Shown in pieces: positions 24,301 through 36,300 of a stretch of 64,000 nucleotides of DNA. Where the stretch lies: positions 306,376,512 through 306,440,511 of the forward strand of contig CM060846.1 of the NCBI GenBank assembly GCA_030762175.1, given 5' to 3'. The number at the start of each line of letters is the position of its first letter. The first letter of the stretch is position 1. Source of the DNA: Metallyticus violacea. Taxonomy: Eukaryota > Arthropoda > Insecta > Mantodea > Metallyticidae. The position numbers and the translations under genes were made by a program. The notes under the pieces were generated by a model that saw nothing but the letters and a program-made list of their open reading frames with translations, was not told where the DNA came from and ran no database searches.

Positions 24301-27300
24301 TCTAAATGAAACTTTTTCCCATCATTACACTATCTATATTTAAAGCCCATATCCTTCAAAATACTCAGTTTGCCCCCTTAAAATTGTGTTGAATTCTTCA
24401 TTTTAACTGCTGGTGTAAATCATTTGGATCAATTGCCTCTTAAATACCTCTTTTTTGCAATTTTACTTTGGTTATCTGAAAAGAACAGTACTACTATAAT
24501 TCAGAGATGGTCTTACTTCTTTAGCAATCTTTTGCACAATTCTCACACTAACATCATAGGCCCCAGCCATGCATGCTTGACACTTTGCAACACCTTAGCT
24601 GTGCTGATGGCTATGTGCTTTGCATTGCCTTCCTCATTGAAGAACTGATGCATTATATACCATTTGTTGTTTATGCAAAATTACAAGCTTTCATATTTCT
24701 TGTTCCATGTTTTACTTCTCTAATAATTTAAAACAGAATAAAAAGCACCAACTGAAAAAACCACACCAGCTTGGAGACATCACAACACTCAAGACTCCAA
24801 ATTATACTTATTGGTTGAGTTTGGCATGTGACTTTTCTTGCCCATTGCACAACCCTCCCAGACCTGCACAGATAGCTGTTCCCAAGTCTACCACCATCAC
24901 AATTCACTGACTTGCATATAGACAGCACAATGGCTAAGTGGTTAGATGGCTGGCCCCCAATGAGGCAGCCTGGGTTCAATCCCAGTGGCTGTAATTAGGA
25001 TTTATGGCAGATGAAGTGATGCCAGGGCAGATTTTCTCCAGATACTCCAGTTTCCTCTGCCTTTCATTCCACTATTGCTCCATTGTCAACTTATCTTCAT
25101 TATTGCAGAAAGCAATGGGAAACTACTGCAGTATTTCCTCCCAGGACAGCTGAACATATGGCAGGATGTTGCCTGCCTTTGGGCAGAACACTGTAAATGC
25201 ATGAATGGACTGACTTGTATGCTATCTGCAGTTAGCTACATTGGACGTATGTGGAGATGTTGTATATGTTAAATCAGTTGCCACAATGTTAGCTGTATTT
25301 TTCAGTTTTTCCAGCATTCTGCTGAAAGACTACACATGTTGGAGAAGCTACAGACATTTCTCAGGAAATATATTCTTAAATTAAGTAATATCCACTCTGT
25401 TAGGTACTTAACCCATCAACAAGCAAAAAGAATGCTATCACAGATCTCTTGCATCTTTAAAGGCAATTGTGACTATTCTTGAAGAGGTAACCTATGGAAG
25501 AAAGGAGTAAGGCTAAAGTTATATTTTGCTGAAAAGTGCAAAGCAATCAAAATATATGAAGCTGCTGTCTTCTTTTCTTCCTACTTGTGTAGGAAATTGA
25601 ATCCATTAATGTGGATTTTCAAAATAAGTCTCCTGATTTCATTCCTAAAAATAAAAATAAAATTGCAACTCGGTTTTGGACAGCAGGCATTCTAATTGGA
25701 TCAGATTACAATTTTTGTTGTTTTATATGATTATATTTAACAGCATTTGTTGGTTACTTAAAAGATAAATTAAACAAATTAGTAGTTTGTAGAGACTGTA
25801 GCTAGCTGATAAAATAATAGTATAGGTAGAGTAATTGAAATATTTTATTTTAGTCCCCTAGGTTGGGTTGGAGCCTAGTGCCCTGGAATTCCAGTGGGCT
25901 ACTGCTGATGAACCAGGGACTGGGGTGTAATGCAATCAGGGTAGAAATTTTGCACTTCGTTTAATTATTTAAAATTTGGATTAAAAGTTATAAAATTATT
26001 GTATTGAAATTTCTGTAATCGTAAGGAGGTACACCTAAAATGGTCTGGGCCAGATAGGTGGAGAACCTTTGTAGTTTGTATTTTTTCTAGTGTTTTCAAT
26101 AAGTTTCAATTTCAAAAGATAAATTCTTATATTTGCTATAAAGAAAATAAAAATGCATATATTTGATTGCAAGCTTCTATAATAAGAAAGTTGTTAGCAG
26201 GATGGGCAAGTCGGTCCTGGTGGAGTAGTGGTAACCATACTTGCTTTCTAAACCCAAGGTCATGGGTTCAAACACATCCAGGATTGATGGATTTTTTTCA
26301 GGTGTAAAAATCCTAAGTATGGCTTTCTTCGGAAGGGAAGTAAAGTCATGGGTCCTGTGTCGTACATTTACGGCACGAAAAAGAACCTCAAGCCTAAAAG
26401 AAGGGGCCTCTGAGCAAAATTTGTCAGCTGTTTCACGCGTGCAATTGAATGGGACGCTGATGACCTGAGATGTTAAAGAGCATCCTTAAATAAAATGAAT
26501 CAAAAAAGGGGGGGTGGGCAGAATATATATTTTTGCTTATTTCATAGACTTTGAATAAAATGCTGGAGATGATTTCAGTGAAATGTTTGCAGCATGATTC
26601 TCTAGATTGCTTTGATTTGTGTATGTTTGCCTATTGAGAGTGGCTAATGCTGTCACAACAGACAGGACACTCAAAGGATGAAAACAAACTATGATTTGCT
26701 ATTCGGTTCTATAAATGGTCTCCCTCTTGACCTAGGGGATGCAATTAATAATTGATAATAATAAATTATTGCTGCTAAAGACTTTATATACATGTATCTA
26801 GCATTATCAGTATATATATATATATAATTCATTGTCAGTATATCTAATAATATAATCTAAGCTAAATAATATTTAGAGCTCCAGACACATATATATTTCT
26901 AATTAAGTAATTTTTTAGCTTCTTTTTAAATATTCTTTCATTTAGACACTTTAAATCATTGGGTAATTTATTGTAAAGTGTGGTACTTCAGCACAGAAAA
27001 AACATAGCTTTCAAACATTAAGTGCTAAAGTACATACAAATATTTCTTTTATTAGCACTAAAAATGTATACATTAACAGCTTGAATATGATCTCTGTGAG
27101 TCTGAATATTAAAACACTCATTTTGGTTTCACTTAAATGAGATTTTACTCAGGACATATGTTTTGTTGAAATGCTTTCCACGTCATCAGCTGTTCATGAC
27201 TAATGGATCATTTGTAGAAGTTGGGTAGGTAGGAAATGGGTGAACTCTTGTGGTCTTGTGATGAACTTAAATAAAGTATTATCTGTTTCTGGGATATCAA

Positions 27301-30300
27301 AATTCATAAGGTTATGCTCATGTTTTTTTATATAAATCCTTTCCCATATATTTAGTTCTTTTGGTTGTTGAACAGCTTTTAATAATATACAAATGAGTCA
27401 GTATTAGGTGACACTAAAACTTCACAAACTGATTAATTCTTCAGAAGATGTTTCAAGAGCATTCACTTTGCTCTCATCTTCAGCTGGGGACTGACTAACT
27501 CTAGCAGGTGACGTAGTGGCATCTGGTGGTTCCATTAGATAATGGAACAGGAAGTCCATTGGTGGAATGTCAAAATTCATAACTCTACGTTTATTTTTTA
27601 AAATATAAATCTTTTCCCATATTGCCAAATCCTTGGGATTGGTGGTAGCTTTTAACAGTTTGGCTTCTCCTGCAATGTTATGATCGTAAGTCCAAAAGTA
27701 ATCTGCAACCGCTGATTTATCCATTTGTTTATATCTTAAATTTCTGAAGTGTTCTTTGGTCCTTGTCTCCAAGTTTCGTATTGTTTTGCCTATATATATC
27801 TGATCACACTGCAAACAATCTATTCGATAAACTCCTGACTTCTTGCTGGGTGGAATAACATCCTTTTAGTGTTGTTCAGAAGCTTTCCAATACTAAATTT
27901 ATTTAGTGCAGCCAAACATATATTATAATTTTTAAAGATTTTCATGAATGCCCTGTTTGCCCATGGATGATATGTGAATCTTTTAAAAACCACATATTTT
28001 TTTTTTATCGTGGAGAGAGTTGTGGTGTTTTTAATATCTTTCTGTCTTTCGGAATTTCTGATCTTCTTATCAACTAAAGAGCTGCTGAATCCATTGTTGA
28101 GGGCTGTTTCGATGACATAACGGTATTCTGTTGAATACTCTTCTTTGTTGAGTGGGATGTTTAGATGACATTCTGGCAATAGTATAAAAAAAAACAAAAG
28201 AAGATGCCTTAAAACTACTAAATTTGCAGGACCAAAATATTAAAATCACTATGGAATTGGAGGAAAATGGTTATTTACTGTTTTTGAACCTAAAAATATA
28301 CAGGAGAAACCACATAATTTCATTCGGCACATATAGGAAACTTACACATAGAGATAATCACATAAAAAATTACAGTTTCAACCCTAAACCACACCAACAT
28401 GCCATTATAAACAGCCTTGTCCATAGATTGGTAAACATCCCACTCAACAAAGAAGAGTAATTAGCAGAATACCGTTATATCATCAAAACAGCCCTCAACA
28501 ATGGATTTAGCAGCTCTTTAGTTGATAAGAAGATCAGACATTTCGAAAGACAGAAAGATATTAAAAACACCACAACTCTCTCGACGATAAAAAAAAAAGG
28601 ACGTGGTTTTTAAAAGATTCACATATCATCTGTGGGCAAACAGGGCATTCATGAAAATCTTTAAAAATTATGATATACGTTTGGCTGCACTAAATAAATT
28701 TAGTATTGGAAAGCTTCTGAACAGCACTAAAAAGGACGTTATTCCATCCAGAAAGAAGTCAGGAGTTTATCGGATAGATTGTTTGCAGTGTGATCAGATA
28801 TATATAGGCAAAACAATACGAAACTTGGAGACAAGGACCAAAGAACCACTCAGAAGTTTAAGATATAAACAAGTGGATAAATTGGCGGTTGCAGATCACT
28901 TTTGGACTTACAATCATAACATTGCAGGAGAAGCCAAACTGTTAAAAGCTACCACCAATCCCAAGGATTTGGCAATATGGGAAAAGATTTACATTTTAAA
29001 AAATAAACATAGAGTTATGAATTTTGACATTCCACCAATGAACTTTCTGTTCTGTTATCTAATGGAACCACCAGATGCCACTACATCATCTGCTAGAGTT
29101 AGTCAGTCCCCAGCTGAAGATGAGAGCGAATGCTCTTGAAACATGTTCTGAAGAAATGATCAGTTTGTGAAGTTTTAGTGTCACCTAATACTGACTCATT
29201 TGTATATGTAACAACTTTACTGCTCCTAACTTCTTTTAAGATTACAGCTTTTAATAACTTTATGCCTTTTTCTATTTCATGGTTTTCATTCCAGAAATGT
29301 GCTGCCACAGCTGATTTATCTATTTGTTTGTAACGAAAGTTTCTCCAATGTTCTTTCAACCTTATGCCTATATTTCTTTTTGTCTTTCCTGCATATATCT
29401 TTTCACAATCCTTACAATTAATTTGGTAAATACCAGATTTTTCCTCTTTGGTCCTGGAATCGATTTTGTTTAATTTCAATAAATTTTTTACACTGTATCT
29501 ATTTTGATTTCAATAAATTGAAATTAGAAATAATAACTCTGGCTCAAGATCTCATCAAAAAATAACAAAAGCTCTCAACAATAAAAATGTGATTTACACA
29601 AAGGATGACAAAGGCAATAAAATCGTCATTTTAGATAAAGAAGACTACAAACAAAGGATGCTAGATCTGTTAAATAGTGATGAATTTTTACAAGTAAAAA
29701 CAGACCCTTTGAAAACATGCATAAAATCCATGGAAGAAGTTTTGGAAAATAGTAACCTGATTCCAAAAACATATAGATACAAATTTAAACTCCACAACCC
29801 ATCTTTAGCTAATATATATGGCCTTCCAAAGATCCACAAACCTGGGAGAAGTATGAGGCCAATTTGTTTATGGAATGTCGGAATCCACACAGTGATGAGG
29901 CCAATTATTAATAACATAAACACTCCAATCTACCGCTTAGCAAGTTGGTTATCCTTACAGTTCCATTCACTACCAAAATTTTACAGCTTAAGTTTAAACA
30001 GCTCCATAGACCTCATCAATAAAATTAAAAATATAAAATTATCACCAAACGACACACTTGTTTCTTTTGATGTCAAAGCCCTATTTCCCAGCATACCACA
30101 GAATAAATTATTGGTGTACTTAAGAAAATGGTTGTCAGCCAACCTTACAGAAGAACACATCAAAGAATACATTTAATTAACTAAGTTGTGCATAAATCAA
30201 GCATTTTTTATTTTTGAGGAACATTTTTTTAAACAAAAAGCAGGACTTGTAATGGGCAATCCATTATCATCTTTCCTAGCTGATTTATTCATGAGCTATT

Positions 30301-33300
30301 TTTAGATGCACATCACTAAGGCTTTTCCCCACATTTTTTAAGTTTGGCACAGATATGTAGATGATGTATTTGCCATTATAAACAAAAAGCATCTGGAAGA
30401 TGCCTGAAACTTTCAAACCTACAAGAACCTTCCATTAAGTTTACCATCGAAACAGAAGGAGACAACATGTTACCATTTTTTGATCTGAAGATAATAAAAT
30501 ATGAAAATAAACTTGAATTTGGCATCTGCAGAAAGGACACACATACAGATTATTATATCAAAACCCATGGTTTCAATCCAAGATCACACAAGGAAGCAGC
30601 ATTCAACAGCATGATATACAGATTATTAAATATACCACTGAACAAAAAGAATACAGGAATGAATATCTATACATAATAGAAGCAGTTAATCTAATGGGTT
30701 CCACAAACAGATGATTAACCAAAAAATCAAAAAATTCCAAAAACAAAGGAGAATTAAACAAATAACTTTGAGTGATTCAACCTAGGACAAAATTTTTTAA
30801 AATTTTACTTACCATCTGTCAGCTAATAAGAAATTTCAAAAAAAAAAAAAAAAAAATTAAGCAGTACAATATTATCTTAGCACCTCAAAATAGATACAGT
30901 GTAAAAAAAATTATTGAAATTAAACAAAATTGATTCCAGGCCAAAGAGGAAAAATCTGATATTTACCAAATTAATTGTAAGGATTGTGAAAAGATATATG
31001 TAGGAAAGATGAAGAGAAATATAGGCATTAGGTTGAAAGAACATTGGAGAAACATCCATTACAAATAGATAAATCAGCTTTGGCAGCACATTTCTGGAAT
31101 GAAAATCATGAAATAGAAAAAGGCATAAAGTTATTAAAAACTGTTCAACAAGCAAAAGAACTAAATATATGGGAAAGGATTTATATAAAAAAACATGAAC
31201 GTAACCTTATGAATTTTGATATCCCAGAAACACTTTATTTAAGTTCATCACAAGACCACAAGAGTCCATCCGGATTCCTACCTACCCAACTTCTATGAAT
31301 GATCCATTAGTCATGAACAACTGATGATGTGGAAAACATTTCCACGAAACATATGTCCTGAGTAAAATCTCATTTAAGTGGAATCAAAAAGTGTGTTTTA
31401 ATATTCCAACTCTCAGAGATTATTAGTGCATGTTTCACTGTATATGATTCCAAACTGAACTAATATTGTGCTAGATATGTTTTATATGTGGACAAAACTA
31501 AAATAAGAAAAGGATGTTTTTTTTTTATAATCACAATCCTAAAATACATATATGAAAAGTTTTGGCAGAAAAAGAAAAATAAAAAAGAAAGAAATCAGTC
31601 TTGGCTAGTAATGCTCTAACATGAAGCATGAACCATGACATTTCTATAGCAATTAAATTGCATTAATTAGGATATGGATATTAATGATCTCATAAGCAGA
31701 GAATGCAGGTTCATAGGTTCAATTCTTGCTTAGCTTAAGTGAATTGGCTAAAGGACTAGATTAAATTCCATTTGTGGGTCCTGTATTGTATTATACATGG
31801 TTTGCATTTTCAGAGTTTATATTCAAAGAAAAGATGTGTAGGCTTTATTTAAAAGGAGTAATGATTACATTGTATCATAGCATATTACCCTTTTTGATTT
31901 GGTAAGCATATTGCTGTATAATGTACTGTTCTGATGGCAATTGATTTGCTCCTACATTGTTGAAAGTTGTGATTGGGTTTCAGTTGACTTTGGTGATAAG
32001 TTAATGGGGTTTCTGCGAATGTTATGTAGCTTGAAATTTGAAATAGAGCAGTCATTGACTGTTTTATAGTATTTGCAGAGATTTTATTTTGAAAATTTCC
32101 AAATGGTTTCTAACCTAGTGATAAATTATGTTCAAGAAGCCCTCACAAAGTGTCTGTAGTGATGATAAATGATAGAATTAAGAATAATTTATAATTCATA
32201 AAAGATGGAAGTGTAGAAGAGAAATACCATTGTGGTATGAGTTCAGTTAAAAGAAAGAAAGGAGCATGCTCATGCACAGGTATATTTGGCTAGAGTTTCT
32301 TTTCTGTTCCATATTATGAGATTATTTTAAAATTTTGCTTCTATGGTGTTATCAATGGCCACTTTAGGGTTTTATTTTTATTTAAGGAGAGCTGTTTTGA
32401 ATTGTGAGCTCCATGCAAATTTGTTCCAAAACTAAAGCACTGTTCAAAAAGTGTTAAGTACTGGTACATTCCATGGTAACTAAAATGGTGCTTGAAATTA
32501 AATTTTGATGTATAAATCTATTTTTAAAGCTTTCAAATGTTAGAAAACTATTTTCTTTTTGCAAAGTTGAACAAACAAAAATCAACCTTTAATTTAGGAC
32601 ATTTCATCTTTACACATTTATTACTGTTTCTACAGTGAATATTTTATTTTCGTAATTAATGTTACATGAAAAAGACTTGATAATAGAACAATAAAATGAA
32701 ATAAAATTGTGTGTGAGGTCTTCAGCATTATTTCAAGAAACAAGTATAGGATATAATACATATGCAAATACTTGCATATTTGCAAGTATTTGCATATAAT
32801 CTTGTGGCAAATGCTATCTTACAACAAAACAAAACAAAGTAATTGATGCATAAAGACTCGATAACTGACATACCTAATGCTCTAGAATAATATATGAGTT
32901 CCAACTTCAAATAAATGCCAAGTTGCTTCTTTTCAATGGTAAGTAAATTATTATAAAGCCATTAAAATGTGTAATCCTATTCTGACTAATATAGTAATAT
33001 GAGTACAGCCATAATGCAATCTTCAAATCAAGTCAGAAGCTGTAGATTTTTTTAAATATCAAGAGGATAAAACAATGAACCAAACTTATTTTTGATATGA
33101 TTCTTATTATGGTTGCTGGCACTAACAGCACTTCTTTCAAATTTGCAGATATTACAGGTAGATAAGGGCTTGTGGTTCCTATATACACTGATATATTGCC
33201 TGACCAAACTTTATTGGGATGCCAGAAATATGAGATGTAACACTAGTTCACCCCATCATCAACCAACATTGCCTTTTCTATGCACATGTGATGTGTCTGC

Positions 33301-36300
33301 TATTGAAACAGGTGGCTGTCATTCCATCAATTTTTCAATAACAAATAATTGGTTTCCATTTCACATCTTGGCAGGGTATACATTTTAGCAGCATCACAAA
33401 ATTTGAGGCTCTGTAAACCATGGCTTGCTTCTGCAAACTTGTTTCCAATCAAACCTTTTGACTGTCCCACCTATCACATCTACTGGACCTTTGCTATGGG
33501 AAGTAGCAAAGAAACTCCAGTCAATTTCTTTAAGATCATTGTGAAGTTCATGTGTTCCAAACAGTTATGATAATGTAAATGTATTCTTAAGCTGAGGCCC
33601 CATTCCATCAGCAAACATATGCAATGAGTTTCATCCTCCTATAATGGTCAGGGATCGCCTGTGGTGCCCCTGTAGCAAAAACGGGCGTTAAACACTATTC
33701 ATTCATTATAATGGTCAGGAGAGCCTTATTGAAGGAAAATACTGTGTACTTGCCATATCACAGTTCATCACATACTATTACAATCTGAGTACATTCTCTT
33801 TGAAAGATAGCTTTAAAGACTGTTTTACACTTTATCACTCAGTTTGCTGACATTATCCCATTTAGTGGTCCGAGGGAGAAATTTTCAGCAAAGTCCTCAT
33901 GAAGTATGCATTCTTCTTCTAAATGTAACTCTTATGTTTGATTACTTGTAATTGAGCTTTGGCTATAGAGTAGTGGCATCTGAGAACTTTAAGCTGAGAA
34001 CACAATTTCTGAGCAGCCTTTAAGATCATACTCTAATGCTTCACTTTAGTGTGTTTGGATCATTGCATCAAGGTAATTAGAAAGTTTCTTGCACTTTCAG
34101 CACCAGAACTTACCATTTCTGTAACAACTCATGATATTTTAGAATAGTAGCACTTTCCAAAATTGTACTGCTTTGACCACTTGAACACCAATACTTTTAC
34201 AAGATCAACTTTTTTTGGCATGTTTGCACAAAATACTTTGAAGGTTCTTAAAAGCAGTTTTAAATCTTAATGATAAATTCAGCCACAAAAACAAGAGACA
34301 CCCTGATACTTTTGCTGATATTGGGACAATATTAATAGGTGAAACAGTAGATTCCCATCCCACGCAATGAAATACCCAGGTAATCACGATGGTTACAATG
34401 AGATTAAAATAACATCAAAATTATAAGGCATAATGTTTGAATTATAAGTAGGAAGACAAATATCTTTCCAAATATTACAAAGCCGTGAGTATGGCATAGC
34501 AGAATCTATTGTTATACGATAAGGGCAGAAGTAAGGTTGCAAGAAGGAGCCATAAACCGCCCAGATCCCTTCTCGCATAACCATGATGAAGCTGAAGCTA
34601 GCAAGATACCGTTACGTTTTTTTTTATCTAAGTCAAACTAGGGAATCTCGACTATTGCACCCTTAGGAAAAATACTATGCAACTTCTTCTAGAAAAAGGA
34701 AAGAAAAACAAGTTGTGGTACATCTTTTCACACAATAGATTGTAACACCTTCGCTCCAAGCCAGGAGAGTCGTGAAAAAATTTACCAATCAGAAGGCTTC
34801 GTAACATAAATTGTAATGAACAGCCAATGAACGGGACAGTATAGTAATTAAAATATTAAGTTAACTAGAATTAAAACTCAAGAAGTCGGTCCCTGTGGTG
34901 TAGTGGTAACCATACTTGCCCGATAAACCCAATATGCGGGTTCGATCCCGGCCAGTACCGATGGATTTTTTCGGGCGTAAAAATCCCAAGTGTGGCTTCC
35001 TTCGGAAGGGAAGTAAAGCCGTGAATCCTGTGTCGTACATTTACGGCATGATAAAGAACCTCAAGCCTGAAAGAAGAGGCCTCTGAGCAAAATTTGTCGG
35101 CCGTTTCACGCCCTGATTTCATTGAGACGCTGATGACCTGAGATGTTAAAGAGCGTCCATAAAAAAAAAAATTAAAAAAAAAAAAAAAGCGTCATATGTA
35201 CTGACAGACTGTCGCCAAATAAAACTATCTAAAAGAGACTAATTCAGGTAGTTCAATTAAGCGGGCAGTTGTTGGGAGTCGCATGGGAAAGGAAGACGCA
35301 ATTATTGTGTGTTGTTAGACGCGGACAGTGAATAATCAAAAGTTTTCGGAAGCGAGCATTTAACAATCAACATGCGAAGTCAGTAATTAGTAATAGGAAG
35401 TAGGCAACGTAGTAAAAGTATCAGAAGTCCTCATAAGGAAAGTTCAAGAGAGAATTGAAAATGTAAGCGCTTCTTAAGTTTTGAATCTACTGTCAGTGAA
35501 GCCGTAGAGTAGAGGAGGAAATGACTAGTATAAAACGAGCTGCATGTAGAAGTGAATACGCGAAGACGAATCTCAGCGAAACCACTATGTAAAGCAAAAG
35601 TTAGGAAACGTGATTAGGATGCGGTAATGTACATTGACGTTAACATCATTCAGTGTTGACAGTTGCTAAAGTGAAGGTTGAACTCTGACTAAATTTTCTC
35701 CGAGTGATTTTTTGATCGTAACAAACAGTTAATTGAAATCCATGCCATAGACAGGCAAGTTTCCATGCAAACAATTCCAATAAACAAATTATATTCCCTG
35801 AGTGTAAATATTCTCCACCAATAAAATTCTTGAATGGAATAGATTCATTTTGTCTCAACACGACAAAAACCTATTCAATTACTCTACCCGAGAAGTGTTT
35901 TACACTCAAAAAAGCCACAAGTTAGGAGTCTCATATAACCAGAGCAGAAGAAGACCGGGACACCACAACCCAGTCTCATCTTCGAACTAATGCATGGAGA
36001 AGAGGATCAAGAACACATAAGGAAGACTTCCGTATCTACCATACTATCCCAAAATCACCCAATCCAAAATTTCCCGGACAGGTACAAAATAAGTAAATCT
36101 GATAACAATCCATTCCCAATATAATACCTATCATTTAATTTACCTCTCATCCCTTTAATTAACCCATCTTTTGTTAATTCCCACTGCATAGACCTAGAGA
36201 AGCAAATTTAAGTTTATCAAGTTTTATTTGATTAGAAATTTCAGATTTAATTAGCAGCTAAATTTCAAGCTTTATTGTTATCTTAACCATTTTTTGAACT

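Larger units (their letters stand above)
29515..31445 (+). mobile_element. Penelope-like element family 2, RT plus GIY-YIG body
   Basis: The best PLE in the window. Frame 29589-30176 (195 codons) has YKFKLHNPSLANIYGLPKIH and VSFDVKALFPSIP (motif A). After a stop come GLVMGNPLSSFLADLFM (motif B, about 30243) and HRYVDDVFAII (motif C, YVDD, about 30352). LLPFFDLKIIKYENKLEFGI and FNPRSHKEAAFNSMIYRLLN follow. The GIY-YIG piece DIYQINCKDCEKIYVGKMKR is at about 30958-31020 and the end ..NFDIPETLYL at 31200-31240. Stops and a 42-bp in-frame duplication in the RT make it inactive. Confidence 0.85.
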
